Below, piece after piece: positions 16,204 through 24,238 of a stretch of DNA of 53,724 nt. Below the pieces are notes generated by a model. It ran no database searches, was not told where the DNA came from, and saw only the letters and a program-made list of their open reading frames with translations. Origin of the DNA: CAZKFA01 sp964551925. GTDB taxonomy: Bacteria; Cyanobacteriota; Vampirovibrionia; LMEP-6097. Location of the stretch: positions 1 through 53,724 of the forward strand of contig CAZKFA010000011.1 of assembly GCA_964551925.1 (NCBI GenBank). Direction: 5' to 3'. Position 1 is the stretch's first letter, and every line of letters begins with the position of its first letter. Position numbers and translations under genes: made by a program.

Positions 16204-16260
16204 TTGACCCTTTGTTTTCTTTTGATATAATTCAGCATAGAGTTTCATTTTTTAAAGGAG
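16204..16260 (+). promoter_or_regulatory. Promoter and Shine-Dalgarno of the bufferin precursor gene
   Basis: TTGACC (16204-16209), a 16-bp spacer and TATAAT (16226-16231) make a strong promoter. A leader of about 35 nt ends with AAAGGAG (16254-16260), 11 nt before the ATG. This strong ribosome site contrasts with the leaderless starts of most neighbours and suggests high expression of the precursor. Confidence 0.7.
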
Positions 16261-16271
16261 ATAAAAAGAAC

Positions 16272-16703
16272 ATGAAGAAAACAGTAAAGGCATCAGCAAA
16301 ATTATTAGGTACAACTTTAGCACTGGGTTTAACAACAACATTAAGCGCTCAAGCGCTCAATACAGCTCAGTTTCAGATTAATCCAGAAAGTACTTTCAGT
16401 ATTTCAGATTTGTCAGCAAATAATCTATTAATCAGCCAAGAAGGTGCTGAAGGTGCTTGCGGTGAAGGCAAATGCGGCGAAGAAGCTAAATGCGGTGAAG
16501 GCAAATGTGGTGAAGAGGCTAAGTGCGGCGAAAGCAAGAAAGCTGGTAGTGAGGCTAAATGTGGCGAAGGCAAATGTGGTGAAAGCGACAAAAATGGTGA
16601 AGAAGCTAAATGTGGCGAAGGACACTGTGGTGAAGATCAGCACAAAGCTGGCGATGAAGCTAAATGTGGCGAAGGACACTGTGGCGAAGATCACCAACAC
16701 TAA
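16272..16703 (+). CDS. bufA: Bufferin-type RiPP precursor with 11 Cys repeats
   Basis: A secreted precursor of 143 residues. Residues 1-29 form a signal peptide (MKKTVKASAKLLGTTLALGL... ending near SAQA). From about residue 58 the chain consists of E-G/A-A/K/H-C-G repeats: EGACG, EGKCG, EAKCG and EGHCG, 11 cysteines in all. Each is followed by E, and the last repeats are a near-exact internal duplication ending in DQH/DHQH. In bufferin/oxazolin systems, cysteines of EGKCG motifs are oxidised by an MNIO enzyme into copper-binding heterocycles; the two genes downstream encode exactly that enzyme and its partner. It has its own promoter, strong Shine-Dalgarno and terminator. The start at 16272 is set by the Shine-Dalgarno. 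Confidence 0.9.
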   Translation: MKKTVKASAKLLGTTLALGLTTTLSAQALNTAQFQINPESTFSISDLSANNLLISQEGAEGACGEGKCGEEAKCGEGKCGEEAKCGESKKAGSEAKCGEGKCGESDKNGEEAKCGEGHCGEDQHKAGDEAKCGEGHCGEDHQH

Positions 16704-16736
16704 TCTGCATCTAATTAACAAACTAATATTAGTAAC

Positions 16737-16765
16737 AAAAACCCAGTCCCACGACTGGGTTTTTG
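16737..16765 (+). terminator. Intrinsic terminator after the bufferin precursor
   Basis: ACCCAGTC and GACTGGGT form an 8-bp stem around CCAC, extended by AAAA/TTTT and followed by TTTTTGC. It separates the precursor transcript from the enzyme genes, fitting a high precursor-to-enzyme ratio. Confidence 0.85.
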
Positions 16766-16768
16766 CTT

Positions 16769-16777
16769 TGCTATAAT
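16769..16777 (+). promoter_or_regulatory. Extended -10 promoter of the bufBC genes
   Basis: TGCTATAAT begins 4 nt after the terminator. Seven bases separate TATAAT from a GTG at 16785, which favours GTG over the TTG at 16782 as a leaderless start. Confidence 0.6.
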
Positions 16778-16784
16778 AGACTTG

Positions 16785-17687
16785 GTGTTAAACAAAAACC
16801 ACTTACCGAATTTCGGTCTAGGACTAGGTTTAAGACGCTCCATACTCAAAGAGACTTTGGCGTATCTGGAAACTAGCAATCCGTTGATCAAATGGCTAGA
16901 AATAGTCCCAGAAAATTATATTGCACTTGGTGGATTCAAGGTCAAGCAATTTCAAACTGTTCTAGCAACAGGTATCCCACTTATTCCTCATGGTATCAAT
17001 CTAAGCATTGGTACTGCTCCAGAGACACTGGGCAAACCTGTTTACGACAAATATTTATTAGATGAGATGAAAGAGTTATTCAGTGAGATCAAACCACCTT
17101 GGTTCTCAGATCACCTCTCTTGCACAAGGATTAACGGTGTCTATCTACAAAACCTAATCCCCATACCACTTACAAGCGAAGCTGCTCAAGTAATATCAGA
17201 TAATGTTAAATTTCTGCAAGATGAATTTCAGCTCAAATTTCTGATAGAGAATCCTAGTTACTATTCAACACTTATCACACCAGAAATTACAGAAGCTGAG
17301 TTTATTAATAATATTCTTGCTAGTGCTGATTGTGGATTATTACTAGATGTGAACAATATTTACGTTAACTCTGTCAATCACGGCAAATATCAACCCGAAG
17401 ATTTTATTGATTCTTTAGATCTAGATAGAGTAGTACAAGTCCATATTGCTGGTCACCATGAAGGTTTCACGGCAAAAGAAACAGGCAAGTTTTTGGCGGT
17501 ACTAGACACTCATGGCAATACTATCAAAGAAAATACCTATGATATCTTGGAGATGCTGTTGAAACGCACAACTGTTAACGCCATTTTACTAGAAAGAGAC
17601 TCTAATTTCCCTCAGTTTCAGGACTTGATTGATGAGCTCTCTAAGATACAAAAGATCATGAACAAATATGAGTTGGTGCAACAATGA
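16785..17687 (+). CDS. bufB: MNIO (DUF692) bufferin-maturation oxidase
   Basis: A multinuclear non-heme iron-dependent oxidase of the DUF692 family, 300 residues with a TIM-barrel fold. Metal ligands expected for the family are visible: H69 in PHGINLS, H110 in FSDHLS, E155 in IENPS, D188 and N190-N191 in LLDVNNIYVN, H220 in QVHIAGHH, D241 and H243 in LDTHG, and E270 in LLERDSN. These enzymes use O2 to modify precursor cysteines to thio-oxazole-type groups. It acts in the cytosol before export of the precursor. It lies directly downstream of the Cys-rich precursor and overlaps bufC by 4 bp, which fixes its role with good confidence. Confidence 0.93.
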   Translation: MLNKNHLPNFGLGLGLRRSILKETLAYLETSNPLIKWLEIVPENYIALGGFKVKQFQTVLATGIPLIPHGINLSIGTAPETLGKPVYDKYLLDEMKELFSEIKPPWFSDHLSCTRINGVYLQNLIPIPLTSEAAQVISDNVKFLQDEFQLKFLIENPSYYSTLITPEITEAEFINNILASADCGLLLDVNNIYVNSVNHGKYQPEDFIDSLDLDRVVQVHIAGHHEGFTAKETGKFLAVLDTHGNTIKENTYDILEMLLKRTTVNAILLERDSNFPQFQDLIDELSKIQKIMNKYELVQQ

Positions 17688-18421
17688 GCCTCTATGCCTT
17701 ACAACAAGAAATATACAATTACTTTAGCGGGAAGCCAGTTGATCCACAAATCCTAAGCAGCGAATCTCAAGATGATTTGAGTATCTATCGTAGCCTGATT
17801 ATCAACAGCATGGAAGATCTAATGGAAAAGGTCTTCCCTTTAACCTACCGCATAATTGAAAATAATTGGCGCAATATAATCTTTGATTATTTACAACAAC
17901 ATCTTTCAAGCTCACCAATCTTTAACTACTTAGCAAAAGATTTTTATGTATTTCTAGCAAGCGATTTCTTTCACAACAAATATCCAGACTATCCTAACTA
18001 TCTAGCTGAACTTAATTTGTTTGAATGGACCGACCTTGAAATCTATAACCAAAAGAATGAAATCGCAAGCACTCTCATCACTCCTATTCATAAAATTCTG
18101 AAATTCAAATATCCTATAACCCAAATTATGCTCTATCTCAAAAATACCAAAGACCCAATCAGCGAAATCCGTTCGACTGACATGGAAGAAGAGCCTGAGA
18201 CTGTTTGTATTTTTAGACCAGTTCAAGGTACTGATAGTAAATCTATAGTCCTCAATCCAGGTTCAAGCTTCGTACTATATGGACTGGCTGCAGGCAAAAC
18301 GCTTGATGAAATATATGCCGAATTCTGTCAAAAGCATACGATTAAAGCGGGGCCCAAGATCAAAGAAAATTTTGATAATTTGATAATGAGTTTAAAAAAA
18401 ATACGTTTACTGATACACTAA
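17684..18421 (+). CDS. bufC: DUF2063 bufferin maturation partner
   Basis: The DUF2063/HvfC-type partner protein recognises the precursor and delivers it to the MNIO enzyme. Family features in the 245 residues are DDLSIYRSLIINSMEDLMEK near 29-48, FPLTYRIIENNW near 52-63, and the C-terminal part of the first domain with YPNYLAELNLFEW near 102-114. A less conserved C-terminal domain follows. It overlaps bufB by 4 bp (ATGA), indicating translational coupling. Confidence 0.88.
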   Translation: MSLYALQQEIYNYFSGKPVDPQILSSESQDDLSIYRSLIINSMEDLMEKVFPLTYRIIENNWRNIIFDYLQQHLSSSPIFNYLAKDFYVFLASDFFHNKYPDYPNYLAELNLFEWTDLEIYNQKNEIASTLITPIHKILKFKYPITQIMLYLKNTKDPISEIRSTDMEEEPETVCIFRPVQGTDSKSIVLNPGSSFVLYGLAAGKTLDEIYAEFCQKHTIKAGPKIKENFDNLIMSLKKIRLLIH

Positions 18422-18427
18422 TGTTGA

Positions 18428-19966
18428 GTGGCCATTAGTATCTACGAACAAAGCAAAATGAACGCACACAAAGTTGAGCTTAATTCTGGTATTGGTGAAT
18501 TCAAAAAATCTACTGCTGTTAAAAATATTGATAAGCCTTATTTGACCTATCCACAAGTTACAGAATTACTTACAGAGACTAGAATACTATTTGAAAACAA
18601 TGTCAATATCTGCTTTGATACACTTCCCCTCTTAAATCATTCTAATATCGAAGATCCTAATTTTTTAAACTACAGCGGCAATTACAATATCCCAACTCGG
18701 GAGCATACGGCAGGTTTAGCGAGTAGCCACTTCCAAACTTTACTAACACCAAAGATCTCTGGACAAACTATTTTGGGCAACTTTAGCTTTGCTCATCTTG
18801 AAGCTAAGATTGCACATACCTTCTTCAAATCTTTTCATGGCAATCAAGCTGTTGATCATTTCTACTCTACACAAGGTGCAGCTAATATCGAACTCATCGG
18901 AGATGTGGTTAAAGCACATGATATTAGTAAAAATGATTTAGTTATTTTTACAATTCCCGACAATGGCATTAAAGCTTTTCGCAATACCAAATTTGGACCA
19001 TGGACAGTCGTTGAAACTAAAACCAGAGAAGCTACTTTCAATGGCGGAGAAATATACCAGATAGACCAATCAGGGACTGTGCTTCACAAGATTAAACTTA
19101 GCGAAGAATATACCACAAATCTGATTTCTCCAATATACAAAGTCAAAACTCAAGAACGTTGGGTATTAATACTACCAAGCAAAACTGACTATAAATCTAT
19201 AAATCAAACTCTCAAGCTTAACTTATCAAAGAACTTTGTACAAAATTTACAATATGACTCTAATGCTGAAACCAAAACTATCCAATGCTCACCAGGTCAA
19301 GCAGCGCGAGTAATCTATGAATTGTTCGGTGCTAATTTCGATGCTATACCAGAAGCAATGTTACACTTCGAGGGTGGCTCTTGGTCATCAATCGTACAAG
19401 AGAACTGTAGTAGTGGCAGGCATAATGGAAGCAATAGCATGCACGAAGTCATTGAACAACAATGGTTTTTGAGTGCTGATGCTGCAATACCATGGAACTA
19501 TTTAGGATTCGACCGTCTCACTAGATTACAACAAATTGATAAAGATGATTTTATACTTGCTTTAGATAGCAACATCAAAGGAGATTTAGCTGATAATATT
19601 TGCTTCATCGAAAGCAAACAAGATTGGAAAAAAGATCAAGCAAAGATACTTGCAGAACAAATCAAAAAAACCTACAAAAATTATTCAGATATAGGTAGCA
19701 AAAAATATCTTTTTAGTAATAAAGATTTACTTGGTATCGCCGCTAAATACTTAGCTAATCTTTCTATACATAGCTTCAAACAAGAAAGCTCTTCCTACCA
19801 AGCAAATATCACTAAATTAAACGTGCCAAGCGAACTATTATCTTCCTTGAAAAATCTTGCTTTTTTGCATTTAGCCTGTTCTGCTGCTGGCGATTTTTAT
19901 AGTTCTTATGATCACCCCAAAAGCCGCCTAAGAAGGATCTGGTTGAACAAAATTCTCAATAACTAA
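18428..19966 (+). CDS. Unknown 512-aa protein following bufBC
   Basis: No family recognised. The GTG start lies 6 bp after the bufC stop, with no terminator between and no convincing promoter, so co-transcription with bufBC is likely; an ATG at 18458 is an alternative start. The protein lacks a signal peptide and transmembrane segments, looks like a soluble multi-domain cytosolic protein, and has notable segments such as HFYSTQGAANIELIG near residue 143-157, SPGQAARVIYELFGANFDAIP near 293-312 and FEGGSWSSIVQENCSSGRHNG near 318-338. Known bufferin loci often add a DoxX-type membrane protein, which is absent here. Its 3' end overlaps rsmI by 39 bp. Confidence 0.75.
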   Translation: MAISIYEQSKMNAHKVELNSGIGEFKKSTAVKNIDKPYLTYPQVTELLTETRILFENNVNICFDTLPLLNHSNIEDPNFLNYSGNYNIPTREHTAGLASSHFQTLLTPKISGQTILGNFSFAHLEAKIAHTFFKSFHGNQAVDHFYSTQGAANIELIGDVVKAHDISKNDLVIFTIPDNGIKAFRNTKFGPWTVVETKTREATFNGGEIYQIDQSGTVLHKIKLSEEYTTNLISPIYKVKTQERWVLILPSKTDYKSINQTLKLNLSKNFVQNLQYDSNAETKTIQCSPGQAARVIYELFGANFDAIPEAMLHFEGGSWSSIVQENCSSGRHNGSNSMHEVIEQQWFLSADAAIPWNYLGFDRLTRLQQIDKDDFILALDSNIKGDLADNICFIESKQDWKKDQAKILAEQIKKTYKNYSDIGSKKYLFSNKDLLGIAAKYLANLSIHSFKQESSSYQANITKLNVPSELLSSLKNLAFLHLACSAAGDFYSSYDHPKSRLRRIWLNKILNN

Positions 19967-20629
19967 AACAAACTCCCCTTGTGGCTTATCAGTAAACTGC
20001 TCAGTAAGTATGTTAATAAGATGAGCAGATGTGGAATAATATAATTGCTCGAATTTTTTTGTCAATTCACGAGCCAAAAAAACTTTTCTATCAGAACCAA
20101 AAATATTCTCTATATCGGCTAAGGTTTTACTAATACGATGCGGGCTCTCAAATAGAACCAAAGGGTATGGCTCTGTAACTAATTGTCTTAAGATGCGACG
20201 CCTTTGCTTGGGTCCATGAGGCAAGAAACCCTCAAAAATAAAACGAGAACAATCAAATGGCACCACCGACAAGGCTGTAATTAAACTCGAGGCACCTGGT
20301 ATTGGTATAAGTTTATGTTCAGTAACAAACAATGCCTGCACTAATAAAGCCCCTGGATCAGAAATCAATGGAGTACCGGCATCACTCAACAAAGCTAAAT
20401 CACTACCACGATCAAGATGATTGATTATCTCAGCAATCTTTTTTGCTTCGTTATCCTTGTTATAACTAATAATTTTTTTAAGTTCTATTTCATAATGATG
20501 AAATAACTTTGAACTCACTCTAGTATCTTCACAATAAACAATATCAACTTCTTTAAGTATACGTAACGCCCTCAAAGTGATGTCTTCAAGGTTGCCAATA
20601 GGAGTTGCAATGATATAAAGATTAGACAT
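19928..20629 (-). CDS. rsmI: 16S rRNA (cytidine-1402-2'-O)-methyltransferase
   Basis: RsmI methylates the ribose of C1402 in the decoding centre of 16S rRNA using SAM. The protein of 233 residues has the tetrapyrrole-methylase-fold motifs ATPIGNLEDITLRAL (8-22), EDTRVS (34-39), SDAGTPLISDPG (about 82-93) and PGASSLITALS (about 110-120). The usual C-terminal extension is short. It follows mscS with a 1-bp gap, so the pair is likely one transcript. The start is supported by family alignment (MSNLYIIATPIGN). Confidence 0.95.
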   Translation of the reverse strand: MSNLYIIATPIGNLEDITLRALRILKEVDIVYCEDTRVSSKLFHHYEIELKKIISYNKDNEAKKIAEIINHLDRGSDLALLSDAGTPLISDPGALLVQALFVTEHKLIPIPGASSLITALSVVPFDCSRFIFEGFLPHGPKQRRRILRQLVTEPYPLVLFESPHRISKTLADIENIFGSDRKVFLARELTKKFEQLYYSTSAHLINILTEQFTDKPQGEFVLVIENFVQPDPS

Positions 20630-20630
20630 A

Positions 20631-21683
20631 CTATTTGTTCACAAATAAAGTCTGCGTCGGGAACGCAAATTCAATGCCTGCCTTCTCAAACTCTTCTTTG
20701 ATTTTCAAATTCACATCTTGTCTTTGGAGCATACACTCTTTATAGTCATTCGATAGGTGATAATAAACGATTTCATAATTCAAACTAAAGTCCCCAAACT
20801 CCTTAAAAGTAACTCTGTCTAAGTCAGCTCCATCAACTTCCTGAAAAACCTTAGCCACCAATTCTGGGATAGATTTACACTGCTCTAAAGTAGTATCATA
20901 GGTAACAGCAATAGAAAAAAGCACTCTGCGTTTCTCCATTTTCTTGAAATTTTGAATACGCGCACTGGTCAATTCTTTGTTAGAAATAATGAGCTCCTCT
21001 CCTTGCAAAGACTCTAAGCGAGTGGTTTTTAGACCAATCTTTTTAACCGTACCCGTATCAGTACCAACAGTAATGGTGTCACCAACCACAAATGGTTTAT
21101 CAAAGTAAATAGAAAAAGAACTAAAAATATCGTTGAGAATATTCTGTACAGCGAGAGCAACAGCGATACCACCAATACCCAAACTTGCTGCCAATGAATT
21201 AACATTCACTCCTAGATTAGAGAGAAAGAATAAAGTACCACCAGCCCACAGTGCAATCTTTGCCAGCATATTCATTGCTTGCAAAACAGTGGCATCAGCA
21301 CTATCCTCTTGTTCTACCGTAACCAACTTAGACAAAAAGTAATTAAGTAAGACCTGAATAAATACAATAATTTGGTAAATAATAATGGCAAGTACTATGC
21401 CATTAAGTAATTTATCAGCAACTATAGGGAAGTCTAAGGTCTTACCAACAACGCACAAAGCAATTAAATCATAAAAACGAGGATGAATTTTACGAAAAGC
21501 TGCTATCAAACAATCATCAAACTTGGTTGCTGTTTTACTAGCTAAGATCTCTAATCTACTCAAAATCACATAACGAAATAACCTAAAAGCAAGAATTAGT
21601 CCCAATAAAAGACCTAAGGCATATAAATACTCTTGAATAGACTTACCACAAAGCTGATAAGATAAGATTTCATAATAGTCCAT
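20631..21683 (-). CDS. MscS-family mechanosensitive channel
   Basis: A small-conductance mechanosensitive channel protein of 350 residues that releases solutes under hypo-osmotic stress. Four to five hydrophobic segments occupy residues ~15-180. The pore-lining helix is the Gly/Ala-rich SLAASLGIGGIAVALAVQNIL near 168-188, followed by the beta domain PFVVGDTITVG and the mixed alpha/beta C-terminal domain ending in EKAGIEFAFPTQTLFV. A leaderless promoter (TATACT 7 nt from the ATG) faces that of panE in a 39-bp gap. Confidence 0.92.
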   Translation of the reverse strand: MDYYEILSYQLCGKSIQEYLYALGLLLGLILAFRLFRYVILSRLEILASKTATKFDDCLIAAFRKIHPRFYDLIALCVVGKTLDFPIVADKLLNGIVLAIIIYQIIVFIQVLLNYFLSKLVTVEQEDSADATVLQAMNMLAKIALWAGGTLFFLSNLGVNVNSLAASLGIGGIAVALAVQNILNDIFSSFSIYFDKPFVVGDTITVGTDTGTVKKIGLKTTRLESLQGEELIISNKELTSARIQNFKKMEKRRVLFSIAVTYDTTLEQCKSIPELVAKVFQEVDGADLDRVTFKEFGDFSLNYEIVYYHLSNDYKECMLQRQDVNLKIKEEFEKAGIEFAFPTQTLFVNK

Positions 21684-21722
21684 AAACTACAGTATAACAA
21701 AGATTTTTACTATAATCATAAT
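21684..21722. promoter_or_regulatory. 39-bp divergent promoter region mscS/panE
   Basis: TATACT on the minus strand (21691-21696) lies 7 nt from the mscS ATG, and TATAAT on the plus strand (21711-21716) lies 6 nt from the panE ATG. With start codons only 39 bp apart, neither gene can have a normal leader. Confidence 0.6.
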
Positions 21723-22673
21723 ATGCATTTGATAACTCTAGGTATAGGAGCAGTAGGTGGTTTCTATGCTGCCAAATTGGTTAAGCACTATGAGCTCAAG
21801 ATTAGTCTCATTGCGCGTGGTCAAACTTTTAGTGTTCTTACAAAGAATGGATTAACTTTAATAGAAAATAATTCTTCGCCTGAAACTTATTCTGTAAATG
21901 TCTATCAAAATTACTCAGATTTAGATATTAAAGAAGACGAGTTAACAGTAGTATTACTCTGTACCAAATCCAAAGATACTATTGCAGCAAGCGAAAACAT
22001 TAAACAAAAATTGACCGCAAATACTGTTGTAGTCTCAATTCAAAATGGAGTCGAGAATGAATTCAAAATTGCTAGCATCCTTGGCAAGCAACACGTTATT
22101 GGAGCTCTAACCAATATTGCAGCAACTAATCTTAGTCCTGGAGTTATAGAGCAGCGAGGTAATTATAGCCTTATCATTGGTGAACTAGATGGAAGTCAAT
22201 CTGCAAGAATTCAGGCTATTCATCAAGCTCTATTGGACGCAGGGATTAAAGTTCATATCTCATCTAATATCACAATAGATCTATGGAGTAAATTAGTTTG
22301 GAATGCTGGTTTCAACCCTCTCAGTGTGCTGCATCAAGCAAGCACTGGCGAACTATTAGGCAATGCGACTTATAGAGAACAGATTATTGGTATCATGAAA
22401 GAGACTTGTGCTGTCGCGAAAGCTCAAGGTATTAGCTTACCAGCAAATATCATTGAAGATCATATTCATAGAACCGACATACCAGAATGGTATGACTTCA
22501 AAACTTCTATGCTACAAGACTTTGAGAAAGGCAAAGAGATTGAATTAGAAGATATATTAGGAGTGGTAGTACATAAAGCAGCTGAACTTGGCATTGAATC
22601 AACATATTCTAATGTGGTTTATCAACAATTAAAAACTATGAATTCCAACCTTTGTAGGAAGTCTATTATATAA
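21723..22673 (+). CDS. panE: 2-dehydropantoate 2-reductase
   Basis: Reduces ketopantoate to pantoate with NADPH, the step after PanB. The N-terminal Rossmann motif GIGAVGG (7-13) binds NADPH. The hinge and catalytic regions appear as VLLCTKSKDT (about 77-86), SIQNGVENE (about 108-116), KLVWNAGFNPLSVL (about 192-205) and the C-terminal SMLQDFEKGKEIELEDILG. The length of 316 residues is normal. Together with panB this supports a working pantoate route. The downstream gene's -10 box overlaps the panE stop. Confidence 0.94.
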   Translation: MHLITLGIGAVGGFYAAKLVKHYELKISLIARGQTFSVLTKNGLTLIENNSSPETYSVNVYQNYSDLDIKEDELTVVLLCTKSKDTIAASENIKQKLTANTVVVSIQNGVENEFKIASILGKQHVIGALTNIAATNLSPGVIEQRGNYSLIIGELDGSQSARIQAIHQALLDAGIKVHISSNITIDLWSKLVWNAGFNPLSVLHQASTGELLGNATYREQIIGIMKETCAVAKAQGISLPANIIEDHIHRTDIPEWYDFKTSMLQDFEKGKEIELEDILGVVVHKAAELGIESTYSNVVYQQLKTMNSNLCRKSII

Positions 22674-22681
22674 TACAATCA

Positions 22682-24235
22682 ATGAGAGCATTTCTAATTA
22701 CTCTGCTAATCTTTACAACCAGCACCACATGGGCAGCTGAACAGCATACTGATTTTGCCCTAGTCCCACAGGCTATTCAAGATTCTCTACTCAAAGAGTT
22801 CCCGCAGGGTAAATTCAGAATTGACGGTTGTTTTGAAAATCAAGGTCAACTTTGGCTTGCAATACGCCCATTGAATCAAAGTACCTCAACTACAATTGCG
22901 CTCAAAGAAAAAACTAAGACTTTAGATTTCTTATTTGATAATGGCTGGATATTTACACCAATAGAAAACAATACCGTCAAAAGCTTTGATTTCTTTCCTT
23001 TAAGCTTCCAAGAAAGCTTAGTAAAAGGACAGATTCTAGAATCTTTCGTTATACCAAAAGAATTCACATTACCACGAGATCTAAGCATTCTCAGTGGCAG
23101 ATTACCAATCCCTTTACGCAGCGTAGAACTAGCTAGTAACAGAGAATTGCGTTACACTCAACGCCTCAAAGAAGAATCACAAAAAGCACCTGTTAACTTT
23201 ATTAGCTATTCAAGAGGTGATGGCAGTATCAATTTCATCAATGTCTTAGAATCAAATGGTAGCCTTAATTATAATGATAATTTGAATAATGATTTCGAAC
23301 GGCTGAATGCCGACTTGTCCTTCGTCTCCAAAATTAAAAAAATTGATGGCGACATCTACTTAGCTGATTACAACAAAGGTATCATACATAAAATAACTCA
23401 TGAAACAAAAGAGCCTGATGCCAAAATTGCTTATGAACAAATACAGGAACCAAGTAGATTCCAAGTTGAAGAAGTCGTGGATCTACATAATTTTGAAATT
23501 AAGAGTAAACTAAAAGATTTCATTCTCAGTAAAGAAACTCAACTACTCTATATACTTACAGAGCTTGAGCCTGAGTTATTAATCATTAACAGCAAAAATC
23601 AAGCATTGCTCAAAAGAATCAAGGTAGAGAGTAATTCTGATAATCTACTCCTGGCTAAACGTAATTTCAATGAGGCTAATCAAGTTCTATTCTTCTCCAA
23701 ATCTCCAAGTAGTCTCACCTCTGTCAATTCCTTTGACCATAGAATTGCTAGTACTTTTCAAATAGATCACAAAGAGGCTAGCTACCAAATACTGCCTATT
23801 ACTATGAGCATTACTCCAGAATATTTATTTATCGCAGGTGAAAAAATTAACCGTAATTCTGTTACTAATATCACGGGAACAGTGCTTGCACTAGACAGTG
23901 TCTCTGGCAATAAAGTTATGGAATTGGACTTAAACTTCATACCTAGCAAAATATTACTGAGTAAAGATGAAGCTACATTATTGGTATTAGGGCATGATAA
24001 AGAAGGCATTGGCTATCTTAACAAACTCAACATTCATGACCTAACAATTAGCAGCAGTCTTAATCTAGGAGTGGATTTGAGCAGTCCAGCAGATATGACG
24101 AGCTCTGAATCTGGTGGGTTCCTTATTATTACAAGTAGCAAAAATAAAGTGCTTGGCATTGTAGATTACGAGAAGCTTGAACTAGTCAAAAAATTTGACA
24201 TTAACAAAGCGGCTGACCTGGTACTGGCGCTGTAA
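22682..24235 (+). CDS. Exported hypothetical protein, possible beta-propeller, 517 aa
   Basis: A signal peptide (MRAFLITLLIFTTSTTWA) precedes a ~500-residue mature protein. The C-terminal half has repeated beta-rich units with phrases such as LLYILTELEPELLIINSKN, GTVLALDSVSGNKVMELDL and GGFLIITSSKNKVLGIVDYEKL, typical of WD40/YVTN-like propellers, though no diagnostic motif is exact. The N-terminal third is different and unassigned. It lies 3 bp before hemW and probably shares its transcript. TATAAT 7 nt before the ATG predicts a leaderless start. Confidence 0.75.
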   Translation: MRAFLITLLIFTTSTTWAAEQHTDFALVPQAIQDSLLKEFPQGKFRIDGCFENQGQLWLAIRPLNQSTSTTIALKEKTKTLDFLFDNGWIFTPIENNTVKSFDFFPLSFQESLVKGQILESFVIPKEFTLPRDLSILSGRLPIPLRSVELASNRELRYTQRLKEESQKAPVNFISYSRGDGSINFINVLESNGSLNYNDNLNNDFERLNADLSFVSKIKKIDGDIYLADYNKGIIHKITHETKEPDAKIAYEQIQEPSRFQVEEVVDLHNFEIKSKLKDFILSKETQLLYILTELEPELLIINSKNQALLKRIKVESNSDNLLLAKRNFNEANQVLFFSKSPSSLTSVNSFDHRIASTFQIDHKEASYQILPITMSITPEYLFIAGEKINRNSVTNITGTVLALDSVSGNKVMELDLNFIPSKILLSKDEATLLVLGHDKEGIGYLNKLNIHDLTISSSLNLGVDLSSPADMTSSESGGFLIITSSKNKVLGIVDYEKLELVKKFDINKAADLVLAL

Positions 24236-24238
24236 ACA

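Noticed and set aside
16194..16271. Longer N-terminus for the bufferin precursor.
   Set aside because: The extra residues overlap the promoter and Shine-Dalgarno, and the signal peptide begins exactly at 16272.
16373..16776. Open frames on both strands through the repeat part of the bufferin precursor.
   Set aside because: They are by-products of the Cys-repeat codons; only the frame with signal peptide and Shine-Dalgarno makes sense.
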